Assembly (NCBI GenBank): GCA_017427385.1
Contig: JAFRSW010000020.1
Span: forward strand, 29,422 to 93,421
Direction of reading: 5' to 3'
Origin: Bacteroidales bacterium
Lineage (GTDB): Bacteria > Bacteroidota > Bacteroidia > Bacteroidales > UBA932
DNA length: 64,000 nucleotides
The notes beneath the pieces are model-generated. The model searched no databases, was not told the DNA's origin, and saw only the letters and a program-made list of their open reading frames with translations. The number at the start of each line of letters is the position of its first letter. Position 1 is the first letter of the stretch. This document shows positions 56,813-64,000 of the stretch, in pieces. Position numbers and translations under genes: made by a program.

Positions 56813-58070
56813 GATAATCGTCCTGATGCTGGCACTAGTGCTGGCTCTCCCGTCCTGCAGGCACGGGGGAAAGACCGCACCCCACGCCATCCGCGGCATC
56901 AATGCCGTGATTACCAACGAGATGTCCGACTGCGAGGTGCTGGCAAAGATGGAGAGGGATGTGAAGGTTTTCATGCAGCGCTGGCAGATCCGCGGCATGG
57001 AACTGGCGGTAATGCGCGGAGATTCCCTGCTTTACGCCAAGGGCTTCGGAGTGGCCGATCAGGCCACCCAGGAACCCATGCGCCCGGGAACTATAATGCG
57101 CGTCGGGTCCGTCAGCAAGCTGCTCACCGCGGCGGGCGTCATGAAGCTGGTGGAGGATGGAAAGCTGCGGCTTTCCGACAAGGTTTTCGGCCCTCAGGGC
57201 ATCCTCAGCGACACCCTCTTCACAAATCATATTAAGGACAAGGCCTACTACGACATCACCGTGGAGCAGCTTCTGCGCCACGAGAGCGGCCTCACCATAC
57301 GCAGAGGGGACCCCATGTTCCGCATGCGGGACTGGATGACCATCTACCGCCTCACAGAAGTCCCCGACCAGGAAAAACTCACATCCATAGCCGTGCGCCA
57401 GCGTCTGGGTTATGCTCCAGGCAAGGGCCACGAGTATTCCAATTTCGGATATCTGCTGCTCAGCATGATAATCGAGCGCAAGACCGGGAAGGACTATGAA
57501 AAATGGATGCAGGAGAACATCCTGGAGCCGGCAGGCTGCATGGACTGCCATCTGGCGCACAATTCCTATGAGGAAAAGATGCCCGGCGAGACCCGCTACC
57601 ACATGCAGGACAACGATCCTCCCGTGCCGAAATACGACAACAGTGCCGATTCGGTGGTCCGCTGCTACGGCGGCAACGACATCCGCCTGCTGAAGGGAGC
57701 AGGCGCATGGGTTATGTCCGCACCGGAACTCGCCCGTTTCATCGCCTCCATCGACGGCAAGCCCGGCGTGCCGGACATCATCAGCAAAAAGAGCGTTCGG
57801 GAGATGACCGCCTTCAGCGAAGACCACAAGTTCGGCCTCGGCTGGAACAGCGTCGATCCCAAGAAGGGCTGGCAACGCACCGGGTCGCTTTCAGGAACCA
57901 GCGCATACGTGACGGTGTTCCCGGACGGCGAATGCTGGATCCTTATCTCCAACACCCATGCATGGAAAGGTCCGAGATTCTCCCGGACCGTCCATAACTT
58001 TATTCAGCAGTGTAGGCAGCGATACAGCGCCAAACTGCCGGAGAATGATCTGTTTACATTGATTCAATAA
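56796..58070 (+). CDS. Serine beta-lactamase / penicillin-binding-protein-like lipoprotein
   Basis: The 424-residue protein has a lipoprotein signal (LALPSC, Cys21) and a class C beta-lactamase/esterase-type fold. The motifs are the SxxK nucleophile in GSVSKLL (about 107-113), the YxN motif YSN (about 210) in HEYSNFGYLL, and a third motif RTGSLSG (about 360) in place of KTG. Such proteins act as D-aminopeptidases, esterases or peptidoglycan-related hydrolases. True beta-lactam resistance cannot be inferred. The GTG start at 56796 gives the best signal peptide; its 3' end overlaps the convergent GH2 gene by 17 bp. Confidence 0.85.
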   Translation: MRIHSKIIVLMLALVLALPSCRHGGKTAPHAIRGINAVITNEMSDCEVLAKMERDVKVFMQRWQIRGMELAVMRGDSLLYAKGFGVADQATQEPMRPGTIMRVGSVSKLLTAAGVMKLVEDGKLRLSDKVFGPQGILSDTLFTNHIKDKAYYDITVEQLLRHESGLTIRRGDPMFRMRDWMTIYRLTEVPDQEKLTSIAVRQRLGYAPGKGHEYSNFGYLLLSMIIERKTGKDYEKWMQENILEPAGCMDCHLAHNSYEEKMPGETRYHMQDNDPPVPKYDNSADSVVRCYGGNDIRLLKGAGAWVMSAPELARFIASIDGKPGVPDIISKKSVREMTAFSEDHKFGLGWNSVDPKKGWQRTGSLSGTSAYVTVFPDGECWILISNTHAWKGPRFSRTVHNFIQQCRQRYSAKLPENDLFTLIQ

Positions 58071-59880
58071 CCTCGCGGTTAGCAGCTGCCACGCGCTCGG
58101 GGATGAGTTTGTCCACTTTGCGGTCGTAGGTCATGAGGCCGTTGACCTCGCGCTCCACGTCTGTGGTCTGGGTATAGACCGCTGCGGAACATCCCTCCTT
58201 CACCAGAGGCAGAAGCTGCTTGGCGAATCCCTCATACTTGGCGGTGGTTTCCTCCACGGTGGATAGTTTGACGTATCCCCAGTTGCGCTGGTCCACCCAG
58301 GTGTGGCCTTCCACAGGCAGGCCGATGCCGCCGTATTCGCCGAGCACGTTCACCATGGCCGGATCCCATATGCGCATCGCGGGATTCGGGTAATGGTGCG
58401 AGTCGAGAATGTCCCCCACTCCGCCGGAAATCCAGTTGCCGCCGGATGCCATGTTCACGAGGCGGAACGGATCCAGAATCTTGGTCATCTTGACTATCTG
58501 ATCAGTGTCGAACTGGCCCCAGGCCTCGTTGAAGGGCACCCATACCACTATACAGGGGAACTTCTTGTGCTGGTTGACTATTTCCTGCCACTCGTGGATG
58601 AAGTTTCCGCGGGCACGCATGGAGAGCTGGTCGGAGTTGCCGGCATCGTACTTATCTATGCCCTGCCCCCAGTCTTCACCCTTACAGCGATCCACGCTGG
58701 GCATGTCCTGCCATACGAGGATACCGAGCTTGTCGCAATGGTAGTACCAGCGGTCCGGCTCCACCTTAACGTGCTTGCGTATCATGTTGAATCCGAATTC
58801 TTTGGTGCGCTCCAAATCGTATTTGAGGGCCTCGTCGCAAGGGGCTGTGTAGAGGCCGTCCGGCCACCAGCCCTGGTCGAGGGGTCCGTAATGGAACAGG
58901 GGCTTTCCGTTCAGCGCCATGCGCTTGTGGCCGTCGGCATCTTCCACGATGGATATCTCGCGGAAGGCGGTGTAACCTTCAACCTTGTCGATGATCTTGC
59001 CATCCTTCACGAGCTTGATGCGGAGGTCGTAGAGATAGGGATCGTCCGGGCTCCAGAGGTGCGGGTTCTCTATATTGAGGGAGGCCCTGCCGTCGCTTGC
59101 CTGCGCGCTTGCGATCACCTTTCCATCCTCCAGGAGTTCAATCTCAGCCTCGCCGTCGCCACGGATCTCGGAGAAAACCCTGAGGCTGCCATCGATCTTG
59201 GCAAGTGCCTGATAATCGGCAATATGGCCCCATTTATCCACGGCTTCGGCCCAAACCGTCTGCCAGATGCCGGACACCGGCTGATACCAGATGCTGCCGC
59301 GCTCCGGACTGAAGGTCTGCTTGCCGCGGGGCTGAAGGCTGCCGGTTTCGGTGGCATCCGTCACCTTGAGCACGATTTCCTGCTTGCCGGAAGTCAGGAA
59401 GGGACTGATATAGAAATCGAATGCAGCGTATCCTCCCCTGTGCTCGCCGGCCTTGTGGCCGTTAACCCAGAGTTCGCATCCCCAGTCGACCGCACCGAAG
59501 TGCAGGATGACGGCTTTCTTCTTCCAGCCCATGGGAAGTTTGAACGTGCGCCTGTACCAGAGAGCGTGATCCGCATCGAGGCTGCCTGCCACTCCGGAAA
59601 GTGAAGACTCCAGCGGGAACGGGACCAGGATGTGGCCGTCCGGAGCGGGCATCTCGTCGCCTTCCTTGGGGGCGATGGCATACTCCCACAGGCCGTTCAA
59701 GTTCAGGTAGCTGTCGCGAACCATCTGGGGCCTGGGATACTCCTGATGTACTTTTGCCGGGTTGATGTCTTCTGCCCAGGCGGTGCGGATGTGGTCCCCT
59801 GCAGGGGCCCATTCCACCTTGGGTGCGCATGCGCAGACGAGTGCCGCGCATAATAAAGAGGAAAGGATTCTGTAGTTCAT
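58054..59880 (-). CDS. Glycoside hydrolase family 2 lipoprotein (beta-galactosidase/beta-glucuronidase type)
   Basis: The 608-residue protein has a lipoprotein signal (LVCAC, Cys18) and the GH2 domain order: N-terminal sugar-binding jelly roll (about 45-235, LWYRRTFKLP, VDWGCELWVNG), immunoglobulin-like middle (about 240-320) and a TIM barrel. The acid/base Glu is in FNEAWG (Glu452) and the nucleophile Glu in VLGEYGG (Glu515). It is an extracytoplasmic enzyme that removes a terminal beta-linked sugar; which sugar is not clear. The start at 59880 follows a -7 box by 20 nt, and an upstream open frame is not homologous. Confidence 0.93.
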   Translation of the reverse strand: MNYRILSSLLCAALVCACAPKVEWAPAGDHIRTAWAEDINPAKVHQEYPRPQMVRDSYLNLNGLWEYAIAPKEGDEMPAPDGHILVPFPLESSLSGVAGSLDADHALWYRRTFKLPMGWKKKAVILHFGAVDWGCELWVNGHKAGEHRGGYAAFDFYISPFLTSGKQEIVLKVTDATETGSLQPRGKQTFSPERGSIWYQPVSGIWQTVWAEAVDKWGHIADYQALAKIDGSLRVFSEIRGDGEAEIELLEDGKVIASAQASDGRASLNIENPHLWSPDDPYLYDLRIKLVKDGKIIDKVEGYTAFREISIVEDADGHKRMALNGKPLFHYGPLDQGWWPDGLYTAPCDEALKYDLERTKEFGFNMIRKHVKVEPDRWYYHCDKLGILVWQDMPSVDRCKGEDWGQGIDKYDAGNSDQLSMRARGNFIHEWQEIVNQHKKFPCIVVWVPFNEAWGQFDTDQIVKMTKILDPFRLVNMASGGNWISGGVGDILDSHHYPNPAMRIWDPAMVNVLGEYGGIGLPVEGHTWVDQRNWGYVKLSTVEETTAKYEGFAKQLLPLVKEGCSAAVYTQTTDVEREVNGLMTYDRKVDKLIPERVAAANREVIESM

Positions 59881-59900
59881 ATTTTCAGTGTCATTTTGCA

Positions 59901-59908
59901 CAAATTTA
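59901..59908 (-). promoter_or_regulatory. -7 box (TAAATTTG) of the GH2 gene
   Basis: The minus strand reads TAAATTTG, 20 nt before the GH2 ATG and 10 bp from the opposing box of the GHL10 gene. Confidence 0.55.
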
Positions 59909-59918
59909 CGAAAAATAT

Positions 59919-59926
59919 TATCTTTA
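59919..59926 (+). promoter_or_regulatory. -7 box (TATCTTTA) of the GHL10 gene
   Basis: TATCTTTA differs from consensus only at its last base and lies 6 nt before the GTG start, again suggesting a leaderless mRNA. Confidence 0.5.
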
Positions 59927-59932
59927 CAAATT

Positions 59933-61087
59933 GTGAAATCTAGACTGCTGATAATCCTGTCTTGCCTGAGTGTTTTCTGCTTCGGGGCCAAGGCCCAGTC
60001 CGAGAACCTGATTCCCCGGGACGAAGAGTTCCGCGGCGCCTGGCTCGCAACCGTGGCAGGGCTCGACTGGCCCAATGTAGACGAGCTGGGCATTATCCAG
60101 CAGTTCCATCTTCTGGAGCAGATAAAGGGCCTGCGGGAGCTGGGATGCAATACGCTTATCTTCCAGGTAGTCAGCAACATGGACGCCCTTTATCCTTCGA
60201 AAATACTGCCCTGGAGCGCGGTGCTCACCGGCACTGAAGGCAAGGATCCCGGCTACGATCCTCTGGAACTCGCAGTGCAGGCCGCACACGACTGCGGCAT
60301 GCAGATTCACGCGTGGATAAATCCCCTGCGTGTCTGCCGGGACGATGTGACACCGCATGACAGCCTCCACGTGAGCATCTCGCATCCTGAATGGGTGCAG
60401 AACTACAGGCACAAACTCTATCTGGATCCGGGTAATCCCGAAGTGGTCGGGTTCCTGGCCTCCATCGCCCGTGAGATACTGGAGAACTACGATGTGGACG
60501 GGCTGCATATAGACGATTACTTCTATCCGGACGGGCTGCAGAAAGATGCCAACAGTGCCAGAAACGGCTGGCGGAACGACATGTACGAGCAGTACGGAAA
60601 AGGCGCCAAACTCGACGACTGGAGATTCAAGACCATCAACGACGTGGTGGCTACGCTCTGCCGCGTTACTCATGAAACCCGGCCTTCGACCGTGTTCGGA
60701 GTCTCCCCTTCCGGCCGCCTGGTGAACACCTGCCATCTGTATGCGGATCCGCGTATGTGGGTGAACGAGGGTTCTGTAGATTATCTCGCTCCGCAGCTCT
60801 ATTGGGCTATTGGGCGTACCGATGCGGCTGCCTTCGAGCAGGTGCTGGACAGCTGGCGCTTCGTTTCGAAGGGTGTGCCGGTTTACGTGGGCCTCGCGGC
60901 GTACAAATACGCCCAAGGCATCACCCGCGGGCAGGACGCACCCTATCTGACTCTTGCGGAATTCAAGCGCGAACTGGATCTGTGCCGTGCGACATGGTAT
61001 GTGAAAGGGCACATCTGGTTCCGCACCAAGGATATTCTGCGGGATGATTTCCGGTCTTATATTTTGTCTGAGTTATACTATCAATAA
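59933..61087 (+). CDS. Glycosyl hydrolase-like 10 (GHL10, DUF187) secreted protein
   Basis: The 384-residue product starts at GTG 59933 (KSRLLIILSCL signal, cleavage near FCFGAKAQ). It is a GHL10/DUF187 TIM-barrel protein: FRGAWLATVAGLDWPN at about 31-46, LGCNTLIFQV, MQIHAWINPLRV, LDPGNPEVVGFLASIAREILENYDVDGLHIDDYFYP (about 160-195) and GVSPSGR. Such proteins are thought to act on peptidoglycan or glycans, but activity is poorly defined. It is followed 6 nt later by the Cys-rich lipoprotein gene, probably in one transcript. The -7 box ends 6 nt before the start. Confidence 0.88.
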   Translation: MKSRLLIILSCLSVFCFGAKAQSENLIPRDEEFRGAWLATVAGLDWPNVDELGIIQQFHLLEQIKGLRELGCNTLIFQVVSNMDALYPSKILPWSAVLTGTEGKDPGYDPLELAVQAAHDCGMQIHAWINPLRVCRDDVTPHDSLHVSISHPEWVQNYRHKLYLDPGNPEVVGFLASIAREILENYDVDGLHIDDYFYPDGLQKDANSARNGWRNDMYEQYGKGAKLDDWRFKTINDVVATLCRVTHETRPSTVFGVSPSGRLVNTCHLYADPRMWVNEGSVDYLAPQLYWAIGRTDAAAFEQVLDSWRFVSKGVPVYVGLAAYKYAQGITRGQDAPYLTLAEFKRELDLCRATWYVKGHIWFRTKDILRDDFRSYILSELYYQ

Positions 61088-61093
61088 TTTATT

Positions 61094-61762
61094 ATGAAAA
61101 AGTTCTTGTTGATTTGCACTGCAGTGGCAGCCACTGCATGTTGCTGCGGAAAGCAGGCAAAGGTTTCCGCAATCGTAGCCGGTCCCGACAAGGTGGCGGC
61201 AGTTGTCGTTGAATATGCTGAGGCTCTGGATGCAGAGTCCGTATGCCCCGAGGCTTTCGTGGTTGAAGGCAAGGAGGTCGTCTGCGCCAAAGTTGTAGAC
61301 GGCAACAAGGTCGTGGTCGCCCTGAAGAAGGAGTGCTGCGGCGAAAAGCATGAGTGTGGCGAGAAGCATGAATGCGGCGAAAAGCATGAATGCGGCGAAA
61401 AGCATGAATGCGGTGAGAAGAAAGAGTGCTGCGAAGAAAAGAAGGCTGAGTGCTGCGAAGAGAAAAAGCCCGAGTGCTGCGAGGAAAAGAAGGAAGAGTG
61501 CTGCAAAGAAAAGTGCGAAATTCCTGTTCCGGACATTGCAGTTCAGCAGGTAGTCGACCTCAAGACCGCCGAAGGCAAGGTGGTGAAGGCATGGAAGAAG
61601 GCCGTCAAGGCTACCGAGGCCGTTCCCGCTCCCCCCTGCCACAAGAAGCCCTGCTGCGGCGAAAAGCCTGAATGCGGACAGCAGACCGGATGCGGCGCCC
61701 AGCCTTGCGACAAGCCTGCAGAAGAGCAGTGCGACAAATGCAAGGAAGCTGCTACCAAATAA
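61094..61762 (+). CDS. Cys-rich repeat lipoprotein of unknown function
   Basis: The 222-residue protein has a lipoprotein signal (ATACCC; Cys16) and about 29 Cys. Residues 22-78 resemble a bacterial Ig-like strand set (VVVEYAEALDAESVCPEAFVVEGK). Residues 80-141 form a charged Cys-rich insert: four HECGEK units (86-109, encoded by 18-bp tandem repeats) and four ECCEEK-type units. The segment IAVQQVVDLKTAEGKVVKAWKKA (about 148-170) resembles the rest of an Ig-like domain, then a final CHKKPCC/CDKC region. Metal or redox buffering outside the cytoplasm is a guess. No homologue family is recognised. Confidence 0.75.
   Translation: MKKFLLICTAVAATACCCGKQAKVSAIVAGPDKVAAVVVEYAEALDAESVCPEAFVVEGKEVVCAKVVDGNKVVVALKKECCGEKHECGEKHECGEKHECGEKHECGEKKECCEEKKAECCEEKKPECCEEKKEECCKEKCEIPVPDIAVQQVVDLKTAEGKVVKAWKKAVKATEAVPAPPCHKKPCCGEKPECGQQTGCGAQPCDKPAEEQCDKCKEAATK
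61349..61420 (+). repeat. Four 18-bp tandem repeats encoding HECGEK
   Basis: Four consecutive 18-bp units (CATGA[A/G]TG[C/T]GG[C/T]GA[A/G]AAG pattern) encode the HECGEK hexapeptide. Three of the units are identical or differ only at wobble positions, so the array is recent and may vary in copy number. Confidence 0.85.
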
Positions 61763-61800
61763 GCGTGCCCAGCAACTGCCTGAGCAGCAGCACTTTAGCC

Positions 61801-61834
61801 AAAATGGCCTGGTTGAAATCAACCAGGCCATTTT
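61801..61834 (+). terminator. Intrinsic terminator after the Cys-rich lipoprotein gene
   Basis: A perfect 16-bp inverted repeat (AAAATGGCCTGGTTGA with its complement, 61801-61816 and 61819-61834) around a minimal loop, ending in a T run, terminates the GHL10 operon and could work in both directions. Confidence 0.85.
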
Positions 61835-61951
61835 GCTTATATCGCTGAGCCATAGCAACTTACATGGCACGTTCAACCATAAAAATGTCGGTTTCATGGT
61901 GTGAATTGTCCGATTTACGGACTTTGGTTTTTCCATTAAAGACAAAATGAC

Positions 61952-61959
61952 TACTTTTG
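61952..61959 (+). promoter_or_regulatory. -7 box (TACTTTTG) of the two-component operon
   Basis: TACTTTTG matches TAnnTTTG and precedes the kinase ATG at 61987 by 27 nt. Confidence 0.55.
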
Positions 61960-61986
61960 CCGCATAATTTATCAGGAACCCGGGTT

Positions 61987-63102
61987 ATGAGTTATTTCAG
62001 CATATTCGACACATCTTCCACTCCTGTCAAGGACCGTAAAAGGCGTTACTTCTTCCTGCTTGTCAACGCCATCGTCCTGAGTTGGGTTGTCTGGTCCATC
62101 GTGAATTTCAGGAACTATGCAGCGTTGCCCCAGGATGAAGTCCTCAAGGAAGTCCTGGTGGATATGCTGGAAAGCGTCATTGAGGTCACTGTGCTTGTGT
62201 CCTTGTCTATATTGTACTGCAAAATAATCTTCCGGATTTTTTGGGGGAACGAAAGGACACTTAGCAAGCTGTTTTCCCAGGTCATTATCCTGACCTTGTT
62301 GAATGCTTTGACCTCGTTGGCAATCGGATGGTTGTACAGAGTGATCTATCCGACGGATGAGGGAATCATGCTACGGATATTCATATCCGATTTTACGGTC
62401 GTGTCCATCCTTTCAACGACTTATTTCGTTTCCTTCCTGATGAGCCGGCACCGCGATGAAAAGGAAGCCAGGCTGCTTGCCGAGAAGAAGGCAGCGGAAG
62501 AAAAACTGACGGCGGCCCAGGCGAAGCTGGACAAACTCGCCCTGCAGACAAACAATCATTTCATATTCAATAGTTTCAGCACATTGGGAGGAATGATCAA
62601 GACTCAGCCGGACGATGCGGAGAAATTCCTCCAGGGGCTTTCTGCCATGTACCGGTATCTTGTCCGCAACGCCGACAGGCACCTGATTCCTCTCAAGGAC
62701 GAAATCCAATTTACGGAGAACTACGCCAAGCTCGTCCACTACCGTTACGACGGAGTCAGGATCAAGATAGACGACGCCCTGCGGAAAACGGATGCGTTAG
62801 TGACGCCTGTCTCCATACAGCAGCTTGTGGAGAATGCCGTGAAGCACAACCGGCACGGCGACGAAGAACAACTCCTTGTGGAGGTGTTTCGAATCGAAGA
62901 CTACATCGTGGTCAGGAACAATATCCTGGAGCTTTCCGGCAAAGAGGCCGGGAGCACCGGATCCGGACTCAAAAACCTCGCGGACAGGATCCGCTTGATT
63001 GCAGGAAAAGATATAATCGCAGATAATGACGGGGCGACTTTCACCGTGCGCGTCCCGCTGATTTATGAAGAGGATCTGAATGATGAAAGTATGGATTATT
63101 GA
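61987..63102 (+). CDS. LytS/YehU-type sensor histidine kinase
   Basis: The 371-residue protein has four hydrophobic segments (about 22-38, 65-83, 97-121, 132-151), a short coiled-coil linker rich in Ala/Glu/Lys (about 155-187), then a HisKA_7TM/His_kinase-type catalytic region. The phospho-acceptor is His191 in NNHFIFNSFSTL; the N box is LVENAVKHN and the G region GSGLKNLADR. This is the LytS-like class that pairs with LytTR regulators, here the overlapping next gene (23 bp). The signal sensed is unknown. The ATG at 61987 is preferred over an upstream TTG. Confidence 0.92.
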   Translation: MSYFSIFDTSSTPVKDRKRRYFFLLVNAIVLSWVVWSIVNFRNYAALPQDEVLKEVLVDMLESVIEVTVLVSLSILYCKIIFRIFWGNERTLSKLFSQVIILTLLNALTSLAIGWLYRVIYPTDEGIMLRIFISDFTVVSILSTTYFVSFLMSRHRDEKEARLLAEKKAAEEKLTAAQAKLDKLALQTNNHFIFNSFSTLGGMIKTQPDDAEKFLQGLSAMYRYLVRNADRHLIPLKDEIQFTENYAKLVHYRYDGVRIKIDDALRKTDALVTPVSIQQLVENAVKHNRHGDEEQLLVEVFRIEDYIVVRNNILELSGKEAGSTGSGLKNLADRIRLIAGKDIIADNDGATFTVRVPLIYEEDLNDESMDY

Positions 63103-63841
63103 AGATGAAAGGGCGCTTTCCAAGGCGCTCTCGCAGCAACTGAAACGGCTCCGGCCGGAAATCGAAATCGCAGGAATATCGACAGGGGTAAAGAATACTC
63201 TTGCGGCTCTGCGGGGCCATGATGACTTGGACATCATTTTTGCCGATATCAAGATTGACGACGGGCTGTCATTCTCCATTTTCGACAAATTGGAGACCGG
63301 AGCCATGGTGGTGTTCACTACGGCCTATGACGAATATGCGCTGAAGGCTTTCGACTACAACTGCGCCGATTACCTGCTTAAGCCAATCAGCGACGAGGCT
63401 CTGGAAAAAGCGCTCATCCGTTGTGAAAAGCACCTTTCCCGAATGAGCGGGGCCCAGGTCCGGGAGATGTCCGGAGAGATTGTCCGCCGCGAAGTCAAAT
63501 ACAGGAAACGTCTCTTCCTTGATTATGGCCAGGGGACATTGATATGTCCCATATCCAAACTGGCCTATGTCTTTACCGAGAGGGGTTATACTCGCGTTTT
63601 CATGGACGACGGGAGATTCGGATCGACGGACAACTCTCTCAGCGAGCTTACGGAAAGTCTTGATCCGACTCAGTTTTTCCGCGTGAACCGCCAGGCCATC
63701 GTCAATATCGACTTTGTGGATGCAATCGAACACGGGCCGGGACGGGATTTCATCGTGAAACTGCGGGCTCCCTTCCAGAAAATCTGCCTCGCAATGACAG
63801 CCGAGAAGATGAAACAACTAAGGATTCTTCTGGAAGAATAA
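63080..63841 (+). CDS. LytTR-family response regulator
   Basis: The 253-residue protein has a receiver domain (about 3-115) with the acidic pocket IIEDE and phospho-acceptor Asp56 in FADIKIDDG, the conserved Thr/Lys of VVFTTAYDEYALKAF and DYLLKP, and a C-terminal LytTR DNA-binding domain (about 150-250) with RYTRVFMDDGRF and FFRVNRQAIVNIDFV. Two Met codons, 63080 and 63083, are possible starts. It overlaps the kinase by 23 bp and forms a cognate pair. Its regulon is unknown. Confidence 0.94.
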   Translation: MMKVWIIEDERALSKALSQQLKRLRPEIEIAGISTGVKNTLAALRGHDDLDIIFADIKIDDGLSFSIFDKLETGAMVVFTTAYDEYALKAFDYNCADYLLKPISDEALEKALIRCEKHLSRMSGAQVREMSGEIVRREVKYRKRLFLDYGQGTLICPISKLAYVFTERGYTRVFMDDGRFGSTDNSLSELTESLDPTQFFRVNRQAIVNIDFVDAIEHGPGRDFIVKLRAPFQKICLAMTAEKMKQLRILLEE

Positions 63842-63870
63842 CGGTACACAAGCCCGGCCAAATGACATGA

Positions 63871-63906
63871 ACCCCGAAAGTTAGACAAAAAACTTTCGGG
63901 GTTTTT
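63871..63906 (+). terminator. Terminator-like hairpin in the IS left end
   Basis: ACCCCGAAAGT pairs with ACTTTCGGGGT across an A-rich loop, and TTTTTG follows (63901-63906). It can terminate readthrough of the two-component operon and block outside transcription of the transposase. Confidence 0.7.
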
Positions 63907-63909
63907 GTT

Positions 63910-64000
63910 ATGCGAAAAACACACACATTTGAAGATCGCCTTAAGTATATGAGAATGCTTGAGGAGGGTTATTCCGTTAATCACATCTCAACCCATTATG
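63910..64000 (+). CDS. IS3-family transposase OrfA (InsJ-like), partial
   Basis: The frame open to the right edge starts ATG at 63910 and begins MRKTHTFEDRLKYMRMLEEG, followed by YSVNHISTHYG. This is the helix-turn-helix N terminus of the IS150/InsJ-type OrfA, which recognises the element's ends. Only about 30 residues are visible, so the second frame (OrfB, DDE catalytic domain) is outside the window. Confidence 0.8.
   Translation, partial: MRKTHTFEDRLKYMRMLEEGYSVNHISTHY

Larger units (their letters stand above)
63863..64000 (+). mobile_element. IS3-family (IS150-like) insertion sequence, left end (partial)
   Basis: The left terminal inverted repeat appears to begin at 63863 (TGACATGAACCCCGAAAG, 63863-63880, continuing TTAGACA), which resembles the ends of IS150-group elements. 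Inside it is an 11-bp hairpin (ACCCCGAAAGT with its complement) with a T run at its end, a terminator-like structure that shields the transposase gene. The element runs off the right edge. Confidence 0.75.

Noticed and set aside
61349-61420. 18-bp tandem repeats considered as a CRISPR-like array
   Set aside because: The units are contiguous with no spacers, lie in a coding frame and encode a hexapeptide. No cas genes are present.

Overview
The window looks like a chromosomal segment of a Bacteroidota bacterium of the order Bacteroidales. Three things suggest this: promoters of the TAnnTTTG (-7) type in front of many genes; the gene complement (Rpb6-type omega, DUF3822, DUF4293, YitT pairs, GLPGLI-free lipoproteins with MKK-type signals, GHL10, GH88 and GH2 enzymes, LytTR regulators); and near absence of Shine-Dalgarno sites. 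Coding density is very high, and genes sit in operons with 1 to 4 bp stop/start overlaps. No prophage, plasmid or CRISPR locus is visible. The only clear mobile DNA is the left end of an IS3-family (IS150-like) element at the right edge.

Layout. 1-3095 (minus): trxB, bamD, omega, recN (cut by the window). 3151-4269 (plus): Fur-family regulator and upp. 4266-6697 (minus): rpoN, a SPOR-like protein and an LEA14-like lipoprotein. 6745-8049: miaB. 8042-10782 (minus): an esterase and a carboxyltransferase related to pyruvate carboxylase subunit B. 10851-10924: tRNA-His(GTG), followed by a 550-bp repeat-rich spacer. 11475-13385: nitroreductase-like lipoprotein and GH88 hydrolase. 13349-25746 (minus): a large purine operon, read purC2-purE-purL-purC1-purF-purM-purN-purH-purD-folD. 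It encodes every step from PRPP to IMP except PurB, and also lacks PurK. 25835-27817: WG-repeat protein. 27872-29791: dnaK. 29912-30607: RluA-type pseudouridine synthase. 30513-31574: membrane AraC regulator. 31701-38027: two YitT proteins, leuS, an M28-like/TonB fusion and a SPOR lipoprotein. 38052-43828: phoH, a CapA-like protein, a TPR protein and gyrA. 43928-45399: stand-alone Clp N domain and esterase. 45396-49391: nucleoside phosphorylase, DUF4293, membrane LytTR, prfA and GNAT-like protein. 49414-53270: CoA-transferase, mazG, rsmD, DUF3822 and a membrane-anchored protein. 53365-58070: nrnA, tandem-FKBP lipoprotein, MATE pump and serine beta-lactamase-like lipoprotein. 58054-59880: GH2. 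59933-61762: GHL10 and a Cys-rich repeat lipoprotein. 61987-63841: LytS/LytTR-type two-component pair, then the IS end.

Points of most interest. The PurF in the purine operon keeps its PRPP loop and four Fe-S cysteines, but has Met where the catalytic N-terminal Cys belongs and has lost other glutamine-site residues. PurL carries an in-frame insertion derived from a palindromic dispersed repeat whose core recurs beside tRNA-His. A PycB-like enzyme has Tyr in place of the biotinyl lysine. An M28-fold protein fused to a TonB C-terminal domain has lost nearly all metal ligands. A CapA-like frame has no usable start codon and directly follows, in frame, the stop codon of a TPR gene. A lipoprotein carries about 29 Cys in 222 residues. 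At least eight genes have a -7 box only 4 to 7 nt from the start codon, implying leaderless mRNAs. Six convergent gene pairs overlap at their 3' ends.
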